The translations under genes and the position numbers were made by a program. Positions 11,761 to 20,577 of a stretch of 64,000 nucleotides of DNA are shown here, piece by piece. The notes under the pieces are model-generated. The model worked only from the letters and a program-made list of their open reading frames with translations. It searched no databases and had not been told where the DNA came from. Source of the DNA: Symbiopectobacterium purcellii (GTDB lineage Bacteria; Pseudomonadota; Gammaproteobacteria; Enterobacterales; Enterobacteriaceae); NCBI RefSeq assembly GCF_019797845.1, contig NZ_CP081864.1, positions 3,906,001-3,970,000 of the forward strand, read 5' to 3'. Numbering within the stretch: the stretch's first letter is position 1; each line of letters starts with the position of its first letter.

Positions 11761-12345
11761 ATGCGTACCATATCCAGTAACATTAGCACATTGATGAAGA
11801 AATTCATGCCACCCTTACCGCCACCAGCGGCAAAAAATACGACAATTAGGGTTATAAAACATGATTTTCAAAAAGCATCAAACAATGCAATAACGTTTAT
11901 GCCTTCAGCCAAAGCGTTATCTACCGTACCCGCCAAACCGTTGCCGATCAGTGAACGCAACGTTATTTATGCGCGAAAACTCTCAGACAGTTTCGCGAGC
12001 AAACACGGCAAAATCCTACAGGATCTCAACAGCCGTTTAGCCGCAGGTCGCCCTGTACCGATTAAAAAAACTCGTTCCACGCCTGCACCAGCGCCTGCTA
12101 AACTGAGCACGTTTACGCCGCCAACACCGGTAAAACCGGGTAACATGGGGATGCCGCCTCCGCCGCCCCCAATGCCACCAGCATCGTATGTACCGCCAAG
12201 AATCATCCAGACGGATACGGTAAGTTCAGCACCGGTGGTCCGTGAAAAGAAAAGCATTAAACCCACAACAACACCACAATATAACTCAGTCATGGATGAG
12301 TTTAAAAAGGGCGTGATGCTTCGTCCCTTAAAACCCAGGTCGTAA
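11761..12345 (+). CDS. Unrecognised proline-rich 194-residue protein with WH2-like C-terminus
   Basis: The start is ATG 11761, four bases after a perfect AGGAGG; an ATG at 11722 in frame has no such site. Proline clusters occur at about residues 16-22, 96-126 and 132-146, including six prolines in a row (132-137) inside MGMPPPPPPMPP, the type of tract bound by profilin, EVH1 or SH3 domains. Near the end, NSVMDEFKKGVMLRPLKP (about 175-192) has the shape of an actin-binding WH2 motif (amphipathic helix, Gly, then L-R-x-L). No signal peptide or membrane segment. Polyproline plus WH2 is found in bacterial actin-nucleating effectors, but the assignment here is a hypothesis. It may be co-transcribed with the preceding gene. 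Confidence 0.75.
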   Translation: MRTISSNISTLMKKFMPPLPPPAAKNTTIRVIKHDFQKASNNAITFMPSAKALSTVPAKPLPISERNVIYARKLSDSFASKHGKILQDLNSRLAAGRPVPIKKTRSTPAPAPAKLSTFTPPTPVKPGNMGMPPPPPPMPPASYVPPRIIQTDTVSSAPVVREKKSIKPTTTPQYNSVMDEFKKGVMLRPLKPRS

Positions 12346-12372
12346 GCCACTAAACCTCAGCAAGAGAACAAT

Positions 12373-12394
12373 ATGGCGCGAAATCTCGCGCCAT
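12373..12394 (+). terminator. Hairpin after the two-gene accessory unit
   Basis: Perfect 9-bp stem ATGGCGCGA / TCGCGCCAT with loop AATC, 27 bp past the proline-rich gene. The T-run is weak (TGTTGT), so termination may be partial. It also lies beyond the end of the convergent exported-protein gene. Confidence 0.5.
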
Positions 12395-12441
12395 TGTTGT
12401 AAAACGTTTTCGGCATTGCCTATAAAATAAAAACAGCGTTG

Positions 12442-13701
12442 TTATTCGGTAGCAATATAGTATCCATCAAGATAACCATCGCTGCCCCTGTTACCATATT
12501 CACCTTCATAAGAGAGGTGTCGGGAAACAATGTAATCCTTACCTTTGTATTTTATATAATAAGGGTGTACTAAGCCTTCAACGGGCAATATTCTTGTCGT
12601 AGTTTTCTTTTCGATATCGGTTTTCCAAACGCAGGCAACACCGCCATCATTATCAAAATAGAACGCGTTTTTATCCCCCCAGGTATAGCGACGGTCATAT
12701 TCCCATTGAGATGATTTATTCTCATTGGGATCTAATTGAGGCAGAAAAACATCAACACCGAGATCGGGGCGATCTGAGGGAAAATAGAAAATACTGTCCG
12801 TTGCCGCAATACGCCATTTTCCATCGGGAGAACCACCTCGGCTGGTACAGGTTACAATACCACAATATCCCGTCCACACCTCACCCCCTTCCTCATCGTA
12901 ATCTCTGACGGTGGTAGCAGGGACTTCTTTGGGGGCCGACAGCCCTTTATCCGATACTTCTATCTCAAACTGCTTTTCATAATGGTAATCACCGCGACCG
13001 TAACTGATGGAATAGCTAAGGATATTGTCGTCCGTCACATGATAGCTCACCACCGGGGTATATACGGTGCTCATCTTGTAATCAAAAAGCGCAACCAGTG
13101 TTAAGTCATTGCTGTGAGGCGCCGAATCGGTGTACATGTAGATTTTGGTATTGGTCGAATTCGCCACCGCAAAAAAGATGGCTAAATCACCATTGATAAT
13201 CCGGTGCGTTAGCAAACGCCAGTAACCATCATTATTTTCATCATACTTGCGCATTTCACCGCGAAAACGAAACAGCCTTTTTATCTTCCAGGGCGCTTCT
13301 TCGATGGCAAAGCCCGATGCGGTTTTCATCCCTTTTTCTAACGGCTTATCCAACCATTTGCCAAACAAATTTCTGACAGAAGAAAATGGGTGAACCATTT
13401 CAAGATAGCGAATCTGCTGCTGATATTCAGATTTTATGCAGTCAACGTTAGTGCCACACGCATTTCTTCGTACCAACCATTCGCGTTGCTCCCTCATCAG
13501 AGAGCCTTTAGCCACACTATTATCTATGGCAATCGTGTAACGTCGATTCGCGATGGAGTCGATGCCACTCAGCGCAGGCGTGCTGCATATTGTTTTTTCG
13601 GTTTCATTGAGGTTTTCGAGCGAGCAGTTAAATCCGGCAGCCTGAACATTGGCATAGCAGGCGACTAATGCCGAAAATAACACGACCTTTCCCAGTTTCA
13701 T
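12442..13701 (-). CDS. Exported protein with LprI-type (DUF1311) N-terminal domain
   Basis: A 419-residue protein with a clear Sec signal peptide (MKLGKVVLFSALVACYANVQAAG). Residues about 24-105 follow the LprI/DUF1311 pattern: FNCSLENLNETEKTICS..., a second pair of cysteines (NACGTNVDCIKSEYQQQ) and the L...R...W motif in the helix between them. Some members of that family inhibit lysozyme; most are uncharacterised. The remaining about 300 residues, rich in Tyr, Asp and Trp, I do not recognise; they may form a beta-rich periplasmic domain. It stands alone on the minus strand, convergent with the preceding two accessory genes and upstream of dnaJ in the same direction, but separated from it by a terminator. 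Confidence 0.75.
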   Translation of the reverse strand: MKLGKVVLFSALVACYANVQAAGFNCSLENLNETEKTICSTPALSGIDSIANRRYTIAIDNSVAKGSLMREQREWLVRRNACGTNVDCIKSEYQQQIRYLEMVHPFSSVRNLFGKWLDKPLEKGMKTASGFAIEEAPWKIKRLFRFRGEMRKYDENNDGYWRLLTHRIINGDLAIFFAVANSTNTKIYMYTDSAPHSNDLTLVALFDYKMSTVYTPVVSYHVTDDNILSYSISYGRGDYHYEKQFEIEVSDKGLSAPKEVPATTVRDYDEEGGEVWTGYCGIVTCTSRGGSPDGKWRIAATDSIFYFPSDRPDLGVDVFLPQLDPNENKSSQWEYDRRYTWGDKNAFYFDNDGGVACVWKTDIEKKTTTRILPVEGLVHPYYIKYKGKDYIVSRHLSYEGEYGNRGSDGYLDGYYIATE

Positions 13702-13820
13702 TTTTATCCCTAATTATTTCCCTATAAAATCTAATGATATCGGTTCAAATAAGTCATTAGCAAGCAGCGGGATATAGATTTAACCGGTGAGGGCCCTGTG
13801 GATAGAAACGGTGGGCATAA

Positions 13821-13848
13821 AAAAACCGGTGATACATCACCGGTTTTT
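13821..13848 (-). terminator. dnaKJ terminator
   Basis: Stem AAAAACCGGTGA / TCACCGGTTTTT with loop TACA, 18 bp beyond the dnaJ stop and flanked by A and T runs on both sides, so it could work in either direction. Confidence 0.8.
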
Positions 13849-13866
13849 TTGTCTGAACCTGCAACG

Positions 13867-15003
13867 TTATCGGGTCAGGTCATCGAAAAACTTCTTCACG
13901 CCATCAAAGAAGCTTTTAGAGCGAGGGCTATTTCTCTCTCCGGAAGGTCCACCGAAACTCTCTTCCAACTCTTTCAGCAGTTGCTTCTGGCGCTCATTAA
14001 GATTAACCGGCGTTTCAACCACCACGCGACACAGCAGGTCTCCCTGCGCACCACCGCGTACCGATTTCACACCTTTGCCACGCATGCGGAACAATTTGCC
14101 AGTTTGGGTTTCCGCAGGCACTTTCAATTTCACGCGGCCATCTAACGTCGGCACTTCAATCTCGCCGCCCATGGCTGCCATCGCAAAGTTGATGGGAACT
14201 TCGCAGTAGAGATTGTTCTCTTCACGCTGGAAGATAGGATGCGGTTTTACCTGCACCTGAACGTAGAGATCGCCCGCAGGTGCACCGTGTTCCCCGGCCT
14301 CACCTTCACCGGACAAGCGAATACGATCGCCCGTATCCACGCCCGCAGGGATCTTCACCGACAGCGTTTTACTGGTTTCCACGCGGCCATGACCATGACA
14401 CTTGTTGCAAGGATCTTTAATGATCTTGCCGCGTCCATGACAGTGCGGACAGGTTTGCTGAACGGTAAAGAACCCTTGACGCATCTGCACCTGGCCATTG
14501 CCATGGCAGGTTGGGCAGGTTACCGGCGAACTGCCCGGTTTTGCGCCGCTACCATGACAGGAGTCGCACTCTTCAAGCGTCGGAATGCGGATCTCTTTGG
14601 CGACGCCACGAACCGCTTCTTCCAGCGTCAACTCCATGTTATAGCGTAAATCGGCCCCGCGGCTGGCACGTTGACGACGCCCACCGCCGAAAATATCGCC
14701 GAATACGTCGCCAAAGATATCGCCAAAATCTGCGCCGCCGCCGAAACCGCCAGCACCACCACCGCCCATACCGCCTTGTTCGAACGCGGCGTGGCCGTAT
14801 TGATCGTAAGCCGCCCGTTTCTGCGCATCCGTCAGAATTTCATAGGCTTCTTTGATCTCTTTAAATTTTGCTTCAGCCTCTTTATCACCGGGATTACGGT
14901 CCGGGTGAAACTTCATCGCCAGGCGCTTATAAGCCTTTTTGATCTCCCGCTCATCGGCGTCTTTGGCAACGCCGAGTGCTTCGTAATAATCTTGCTTCGC
15001 CAT
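13867..15003 (-). CDS. dnaJ: Chaperone protein DnaJ (Hsp40)
   Basis: Co-chaperone that delivers substrates to DnaK and stimulates its ATPase. The 378 residues comprise a J domain with the HPD motif ([10 protein letters not shown]), a Gly/Phe-rich linker and four zinc-finger repeats of CxxCxGxG type ([32 protein letters not shown]). The C-terminal substrate-binding domains follow. ATG 15003 has AGGAAAA upstream; the open frame extends 24 codons further but that part lacks homology. It is co-transcribed with dnaK across 108 bp that contains two hairpins. Confidence 0.98.
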   Translation of the reverse strand: MAKQDYYEALGVAKDADEREIKKAYKRLAMKFHPDRNPGDKEAEAKFKEIKEAYEILTDAQKRAAYDQYGHAAFEQGGMGGGGAGGFGGGADFGDIFGDVFGDIFGGGRRQRASRGADLRYNMELTLEEAVRGVAKEIRIPTLEECDSCHGSGAKPGSSPVTCPTCHGNGQVQMRQGFFTVQQTCPHCHGRGKIIKDPCNKCHGHGRVETSKTLSVKIPAGVDTGDRIRLSGEGEAGEHGAPAGDLYVQVQVKPHPIFQREENNLYCEVPINFAMAAMGGEIEVPTLDGRVKLKVPAETQTGKLFRMRGKGVKSVRGGAQGDLLCRVVVETPVNLNERQKQLLKELEESFGGPSGERNSPRSKSFFDGVKKFFDDLTR

Positions 15004-15028
15004 GTTTTTTCCTGCCCTCAACATGCGT

Positions 15029-15091
15029 GCACGGGCGCAGAGTTTCCTCGACGCCCGTGCCTGGTTTGCCAGCAACGGCTTATCGCCGTTG
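15029..15091 (-). other. Two hairpins in the dnaK-dnaJ intergenic RNA
   Basis: A 9-bp perfect stem (GCACGGGCG at 15029-15037 with 15052-15060) and a 7-bp stem (CAACGGC at 15073-15079 with 15085-15091, 5-base loop) fill most of the gap between dnaK and dnaJ. Neither is followed by a T-run on the minus strand. They more likely protect mRNA ends or modulate processing or DnaJ translation than end transcription. Confidence 0.6.
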
Positions 15092-15111
15092 TTGCGCCCG
15101 CCTAAGGGCGA

Positions 15112-17019
15112 TTATTTTTTATCTTTCACTTCTTCGAATTCAGCGTCTACGACGTCGTCTTCTTTGCGTGCCGCATCATCTGCGTTGCCTGCACCCGCTT
15201 GGGCCTGCTGTTGCGATGCTTCCAGCAGCTTGGCAGACGCTTCGATCAACGTTTGGATCTTCGCTTCGATCTCCGCTTTATCTTCGCCTTTCAGTGCATT
15301 TTCCAGCGCTTTCAGGCCATCTTCAATCGCGGTTTTATCGTTAGCGGCCAGCTTGTCACCAGACTCTTCCAGCTGCTTACGGGTGCTGTGCAGCAGATGA
15401 TCGCCCTGATTACGCGTCTGTACCAGCTCTTCAAACTTACGGTCAGCTTCCGCATTGGCTTCAGCATCACGCACCATCTTCTGGATTTCATCTTCATTCA
15501 AGCCCGAAGACGCTTTGATGGTGATGTTTTGCTCGCGACCGCTGTTTTTGTCTTTAGCAGACACGTGCAGGATACCGTCGGCGTCGATGTCAAAAGTGAC
15601 TTCGATCTGCGGCATACCGCGCGGCGCGCCCTGAATACCATCCAGGTTAAACTGACCCAGTGATTTGTTATCGTGTGCGCGTTTACGTTCACCCTGCAAC
15701 ACATGGATGGTTACTGCGGACTGGTTATCTTCCGCCGTAGAGAACACCTGGCTGTGTTTGGTCGGGATGGTGGTGTTCTTGGTAATCAGCGGCGTCATCA
15801 CGCCACCCATGGTTTCGATACCCAGTGACAACGGGGTAACGTCCAGCAGCAGCACGTCTTTAACGTCACCGGCCAACACGCCGCCCTGCACCGCGGCACC
15901 GATCGCCACAGCTTCATCCGGGTTAACGTCTTTGCGCGGTTCTTTGCCAAAGAAGTCAGCCACTTTCTTCTGCACCAGTGGCATACGGGTTTGACCACCC
16001 ACCAGAATCACGTCCTGCACGTCAGAAACGGACAGCCCGGCATCCTGCAATGCGACTTTCAATGGCTCCAGCGAACGGGTCACCAGCTCTTCTACCAGCG
16101 ACTCCAACTTGGCGCGAGTCACTTTGATGTTCAGGTGTTTCGGACCAGTCGCATCCGCCGTGATGTACGGCAGGTTAACGTCGGTCTGTTGCGCAGAAGA
16201 CAGCTCAATTTTAGCTTTTTCTGCGGCTTCTTTCAGACGCTGCATCGCCAACGGATCGTTGCGCAGGTCAAAGCCTTTCTCTTTCTTAAACTCGTCAACC
16301 AGGTAGTTGATCATACGGCTGTCGAAGTCTTCACCACCCAGGTGGGTATCACCATTGGTTGCCAGAACTTCAAAGGCTTTTTCGCCGTCAACTTCATCGA
16401 TTTCGATGATGGAGATATCAAACGTACCACCACCCAGGTCGTAAACCGCAATGGTGCGGTTGCCCACTTCTTTATCGAGACCGTAGGCCAGCGCAGCCGC
16501 TGTCGGTTCGTTGATGATACGTTTTACTTCCAGCCCGGCGATGCGGCCTGCATCTTTGGTAGCCTGACGTTGCGCATCGTTAAAATACGCCGGCACGGTG
16601 ATAACCGCTTCAGTGATGGTTTCACCGAGGTAGTCTTCTGCCGTTTTCTTCATTTTTTTCAGCACTTCAGCAGAGATCTGCGGCGGTGCCATTTTCTGAT
16701 CTTTCACTTCCAGCCAGGCATCGCCATTATCTGCTGCAACGATGTTGTACGGCATGATGTTGCTATCACGCTGCACCTCTTCATCTTTGAAGCGACGGCC
16801 AATCAGACGCTTGATAGCAAACAGGGTGTTTTTCGGGTTAGTCACAGCCTGACGTTTAGCGGGCTGGCCAACCAGAATTTCACCATCTTGCGTATAAGCA
16901 ATAATAGAAGGCGTTGTGCGATCGCCCTCGCTGTTTTCCAGTACTTTAACCTGCGTACCGTCCATAATCGCTACACAAGAGTTGGTTGTACCCAGGTCGA
17001 TACCAATAATCTTACCCAT
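15112..17019 (-). CDS. dnaK: Chaperone protein DnaK (Hsp70)
   Basis: ATP-dependent Hsp70 of 635 residues (E. coli 638). The ATPase domain begins [20 protein letters not shown] and contains [14 protein letters not shown] and the phosphate-2 loop region [11 protein letters not shown]. The substrate domain carries [16 protein letters not shown]. The acidic tail is EEVKDKK, ending close to the EEVKDKK of enterobacteria. Preceded by a sigma-32 promoter. Confidence 0.98.
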   Translation of the reverse strand: MGKIIGIDLGTTNSCVAIMDGTQVKVLENSEGDRTTPSIIAYTQDGEILVGQPAKRQAVTNPKNTLFAIKRLIGRRFKDEEVQRDSNIMPYNIVAADNGDAWLEVKDQKMAPPQISAEVLKKMKKTAEDYLGETITEAVITVPAYFNDAQRQATKDAGRIAGLEVKRIINEPTAAALAYGLDKEVGNRTIAVYDLGGGTFDISIIEIDEVDGEKAFEVLATNGDTHLGGEDFDSRMINYLVDEFKKEKGFDLRNDPLAMQRLKEAAEKAKIELSSAQQTDVNLPYITADATGPKHLNIKVTRAKLESLVEELVTRSLEPLKVALQDAGLSVSDVQDVILVGGQTRMPLVQKKVADFFGKEPRKDVNPDEAVAIGAAVQGGVLAGDVKDVLLLDVTPLSLGIETMGGVMTPLITKNTTIPTKHSQVFSTAEDNQSAVTIHVLQGERKRAHDNKSLGQFNLDGIQGAPRGMPQIEVTFDIDADGILHVSAKDKNSGREQNITIKASSGLNEDEIQKMVRDAEANAEADRKFEELVQTRNQGDHLLHSTRKQLEESGDKLAANDKTAIEDGLKALENALKGEDKAEIEAKIQTLIEASAKLLEASQQQAQAGAGNADDAARKEDDVVDAEFEEVKDKK

Positions 17020-17576
17020 CTAAACATCTCCACTAAAAAGTCGTATTCGGTGTGGTTGTTCAACCTACTATGTGGGCGAAAAGGGGATTTTCAACTCAAC
17101 AAGGTGCAATTAATCAATTTTTGCCCTCACGAGGTCTCCTCATCCACACGCTGTTCTTCGATGCCTCAGGCAAACTCACACTGCCCAGCACATCACGTTA
17201 CAAGAGGTCAAACCGTTTCGGTTGGAAATAAGATGGGGACAACAATTTGCTCATCAAGGGGGGGAGCGAAAAAAAAATGCAGACGATCCCCTTTATGATC
17301 AAACTATTCCTCCTGCGCCTTGTTGTATCCGCGCATTCGTCCCGCTATTATGCCGCGCCGCAATTAAAATTTTTTTTGAAAATTTCACCGTTGCGTTGTT
17401 TTTACCGTTACAGCGCTTTGATTGTGACAATGTTTGCACAGTTAAATAGCGTTCACAGTGAGACAGCAAGGTCTATCGGGACGACGAGCAAGGACAGCTC
17501 GCCAGAGATCAGGAAACACCGACAGAACGCGGCATCGAGCAAGCTACACAACTCCACTATTGTATTCTGAGGATTT
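17020..17576. promoter_or_regulatory. Divergent dnaK / satP control region (557 bp)
   Basis: No gene is supported. It holds the heat-shock promoter of dnaK (listed separately), with about 210 bp of dnaK leader. On the satP side, TTGTGACAATGTTTGCACAG at 17422-17441 resembles a weak CRP site, which would suit an acetate/succinate transporter gene. That is a by-eye match only. Confidence 0.5.
17231..17258 (-). promoter_or_regulatory. Sigma-32 (RpoH) heat-shock promoter of dnaKJ
   Basis: On the minus strand CTTGAT (17258-17253), a 14-bp spacer and CCCCATCT (17238-17231) match the RpoH consensus CTTGAA-N13-15-CCCCATNT, with the same spacing as E. coli dnaK P1. The C-rich run just upstream of the -35 is also shared. 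Confidence 0.85.
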
Positions 17577-18152
17577 ATGCAAACGAACTCGCTGGCGAAT
17601 CCCGGTCCGTTAGGACTGATGGGCTTCGGGATGACCACCATTCTTCTTAATCTGCATAACGCAGGCTTTTTCCCACTCTCTTCTATTATTCTCAGCATGG
17701 GGATTTTCTACGGCGGCATCGCCCAGATCATCGCAGGGCTGTTGGAATACAAGAAAGGCAACACCTTTGGCGTGACCGCATTCACCTCTTACGGTGCATT
17801 CTGGCTGACGCTGGTCGGCATTCTGATGCTGCCGAAAATGGGTCTGGCAGAAGCCAGTGACGCACAGTTCCTCGGGGTATTTCTGGGCCTGTGGGGCGTT
17901 TTCACCCTGTTTATGTTCTTTGGCACACTGTGCGCCAACCGTGCGTTGCAGTTCGTATTTGCCAGCCTGACGCTGCTGTTTGCCCTGCTGGCTATCGGTA
18001 ACTTCACCGGCAACCACGGCCTGCTGACCATCGCGGGCTATGAAGGCATTATCTGCGGTGCCAGCGCCATTTATCTGGCGATGGCAGAAGTGCTGAACGC
18101 GCAGTTTGGCCGTACGGTCCTGCCGATTGGTGCACGCGGCGCAGCACACTAA
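17577..18152 (+). CDS. satP: Acetate/succinate:proton symporter (GPR1/FUN34/YaaH family)
   Basis: Inner-membrane carrier for acetate and succinate. The 191-residue product has six hydrophobic segments and the family signature [14 protein letters not shown] near the N-terminus, with [20 protein letters not shown] in the middle. It ends [15 protein letters not shown] 17577 follows TGAGGA. It is monocistronic, diverges from dnaK as in E. coli, and is followed by a strong terminator. Confidence 0.96.
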   Translation: MQTNSLANPGPLGLMGFGMTTILLNLHNAGFFPLSSIILSMGIFYGGIAQIIAGLLEYKKGNTFGVTAFTSYGAFWLTLVGILMLPKMGLAEASDAQFLGVFLGLWGVFTLFMFFGTLCANRALQFVFASLTLLFALLAIGNFTGNHGLLTIAGYEGIICGASAIYLAMAEVLNAQFGRTVLPIGARGAAH

Positions 18153-18201
18153 GCGCCTCGCACTACTTGCAATAAAAGCTCGCAATAAAAGACCCGCAAT
18201 A

Positions 18202-18230
18202 AAAAGCCCGGCGCTATGCGCCGGGCTTTT
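18202..18230 (+). terminator. Terminator between satP and the converging transporter gene
   Basis: 13-bp perfect stem AAAAGCCCGGCGC / GCGCCGGGCTTTT with loop TAT and T-run. The A-rich left arm makes it likely to serve the minus-strand gene as well. It is preceded by three imperfect GCAATAAAA repeats (18169-18205). Confidence 0.9.
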
Positions 18231-18262
18231 TTGTTTTCTTATCACAGTGCATGCACGAAATA

Positions 18263-19630
18263 CTACAGGCTCTGTGCCGACTCGGTGAGCATCACGCGAC
18301 GGCGCGACTGTGTCTGGTAGAGATACAGCCCCAGCAGCAAACCAAGCCCAGACAATGCCAGCACATAAACGGCGGGTGCGATAGGCGTTATCTGCATCAT
18401 CAACGTAACGCTTATCGGCGTCAGGCCACCGAAAATCGCATAAGAGACATTGTAAGAGAACGAGATGCCCGAGAAGCGCACTTCAGGCGGAAAGGCGTGC
18501 ACCATCACATAAGGCACCGCACCGACCACGCCAACGCACAATCCCGCAACCGCATACCCTAAGAACAGCAACGAAGGATCGCGCGCGGCCACCAGATAGA
18601 AGAAAGCGCAGCCCGCCGCCAGCAGAATGCTGCCGAAAATAAACGTTTTTCCGGCTCCGATACGATCGACAATCATCCCGACGGCCACACAGCCAATCAT
18701 CAGGGTGATGGTCGCCAGACAGTTGGCCTGCAACGCCATCGACGCGGGGATGCCGTGTACTTTTTGCAAATAGGTCGGTGCCATCAGGATCACCACCACA
18801 ATGCAGGCTGAGAGCAACCAGGTCAGCAGCATCGACACCACAACCGCCGTTTTGTGTTTCATCACCACCGATTTAAGCGGTAATTCGTCCGCCAGACGTT
18901 TGTGCGCCTGCATCTCCATAAACACCGGCGTCTCTTGCAGCCAGCGACGCAGATACATGGCAAAGAAACCAAAGATACCGCCGAGGAAGAACGGGATACG
19001 CCAGCCACCGCCGACAATCTGCTGCGGCGTTAATGTACTATTAAGCAGTGTCGCAATCGCAGAACCAAGCAGAATACCGAGCGTCAGCCCGGCCGTCAGA
19101 ATGCCACACGCCAGCCCAATGCGAGAACGCGGCACGTGTTCAGAGACAAATACCCAGGCTCCCGGCACTTCGCCACCAATCGCGGCGCCCTGTAAAATGC
19201 GCATCAACAGCAGCAATACCGGTGCCGCGATCCCCATATTTTCATAGGTCGGCAGCATCCCCATGGCGAGCGTAGGTACCGCCATCAGAAAGATACTCAG
19301 GCTGAACATCTTTTTACGTCCCACCAGATCGCCAAAGTGGGCCATGATGATGCCCCCCAACGGGCGGGCCAGGTAGCCTGCCGCAAAAATACCGAAAGTT
19401 TGCAACTGGCGCAGCCACTCAGGAATATCAGGCGGGAAAAACAGTTCGCCAATGACCGCGGCGAAAAACACGAAAATGATGAAATCGTAGAACTCCAACG
19501 CGCCACCCAGCGCCGCCAGGGAGAGCGTTTTGTAATCCTGCCCGTTCAGTTGGCGCTGTTGTTGTGATAATTGAGGCTGTGGCGATGGCTGTGCTGACGA
19601 TTGTTGTGATGGAGCGTTATCACCGTTCAT
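18263..19630 (-). CDS. MFS transporter of the metabolite:proton symporter (MHS) type
   Basis: A 455-residue inner-membrane protein with about 12 hydrophobic segments. The features GGALEFYDFIIFVFF at the first helix, ARPLGGIIMAHFGDLVGRKK in the loop after helix 2 and RILQGAAIGGEVPGA place it in the ProP/ShiA/KgtP-like MHS family of the major facilitator superfamily. The N-terminal about 30 residues are unusually Gln/Ser/Pro-rich (PSQQSSAQPSPQPQLSQQQ), probably a cytoplasmic tail. The substrate cannot be told from sequence; organic acids or osmolytes are typical. Not found at this place in E. coli. Confidence 0.85.
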   Translation of the reverse strand: MNGDNAPSQQSSAQPSPQPQLSQQQRQLNGQDYKTLSLAALGGALEFYDFIIFVFFAAVIGELFFPPDIPEWLRQLQTFGIFAAGYLARPLGGIIMAHFGDLVGRKKMFSLSIFLMAVPTLAMGMLPTYENMGIAAPVLLLLMRILQGAAIGGEVPGAWVFVSEHVPRSRIGLACGILTAGLTLGILLGSAIATLLNSTLTPQQIVGGGWRIPFFLGGIFGFFAMYLRRWLQETPVFMEMQAHKRLADELPLKSVVMKHKTAVVVSMLLTWLLSACIVVVILMAPTYLQKVHGIPASMALQANCLATITLMIGCVAVGMIVDRIGAGKTFIFGSILLAAGCAFFYLVAARDPSLLFLGYAVAGLCVGVVGAVPYVMVHAFPPEVRFSGISFSYNVSYAIFGGLTPISVTLMMQITPIAPAVYVLALSGLGLLLGLYLYQTQSRRRVMLTESAQSL

Positions 19631-19757
19631 AAGTTACCGAATAAGGCCAGAGTGAGAGAAAAATAATTTGCCGTCTTTTTGTAAAGCTAATATTACTATA
19701 ACGACTAAAATTTTACACTCCAGCAAAGCTGTAGTTTATGTTTAAAAGGGGCTAACT

Positions 19758-20345
19758 TTAGCTTTTTGTGTCGCGGATCGCACTCTTGGGGCGAAATGCT
19801 GCTACCACTTGCGGATCAGTTTCGATATAAGGTCCTTCCAGCAGCTGTATACAATACGGTACACTGGCAAAAATCCCTGGCACCACTACGTTTCCTGCAT
19901 CATCTTTCAACCCTTCCAGCGTCTCTTTGATCGATTTGGGTTGTCCCGGCAGGTTCAGGATTAATGCCTGTTTACGAATAACCCCCACCTGACGCGATAA
20001 AATCGCCGTAGGCACAAAGCGTAAGCTAATCTGACGCATCTGCTCGCCAAAGCCCGGCATTTCTCGATCGGCTACCGCCAGCGTGGCATCCGGCGTGACA
20101 TCGCGCCGTGCGGGTCCCGTGCCGCCAGTTGTCAGCACCAGATGGCACTGACGCTCATCCACCAACTCACACAGTGCCTGTTCAATTAACGGCTGCTCAT
20201 CAGGAATGAGGCGGGATTCCACGTCAAAGGGCGTCGTCAACGCAGCAGCAAGCCACGCCTCTAATGCAGGGATGCCCTTGTCCTGATAAATCCCGCTTGA
20301 GGCGCGGTCGGAGATGGATAACAAGCCAATTCGCAATTCATTCAT
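19758..20345 (-). CDS. mog: Molybdopterin adenylyltransferase
   Basis: Adenylates molybdopterin before molybdenum insertion in molybdenum cofactor synthesis. The 195 residues match E. coli Mog in length and carry the MoaB/Mog signature LTTGGTGPARRDVTPDA and the late NLPGQPKSIKE. Single gene, 127 bp after the MHS transporter start on the same strand. Confidence 0.95.
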   Translation of the reverse strand: MNELRIGLLSISDRASSGIYQDKGIPALEAWLAAALTTPFDVESRLIPDEQPLIEQALCELVDERQCHLVLTTGGTGPARRDVTPDATLAVADREMPGFGEQMRQISLRFVPTAILSRQVGVIRKQALILNLPGQPKSIKETLEGLKDDAGNVVVPGIFASVPYCIQLLEGPYIETDPQVVAAFRPKSAIRDTKS

Positions 20346-20577
20346 AACAACATCTCTGTCAGTTAAAATCTGATTTTAACAATCTTTTCCATGCATGAGA
20401 GCAGCACGTCGTTTAAGGCGCTAGGTTATCAGCAATAATGTGAGATAAGCGGGTTTTTATGCCGCCAAAGAAAAAAGATTGCGTTTATATTTAAAGTCAC
20501 GGCCACTTAGCGCCGACACTGAGTATGTTAGCGCATTGCTGGCGGCAGCTGTACGCGCGAGTACCAAGGAAACGATC

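Noticed and set aside
15991..17298. 435-codon open frame antisense to dnaK
   Set aside because: Shadow of dnaK codon bias; it also runs across the heat-shock promoter. No recognisable protein features.
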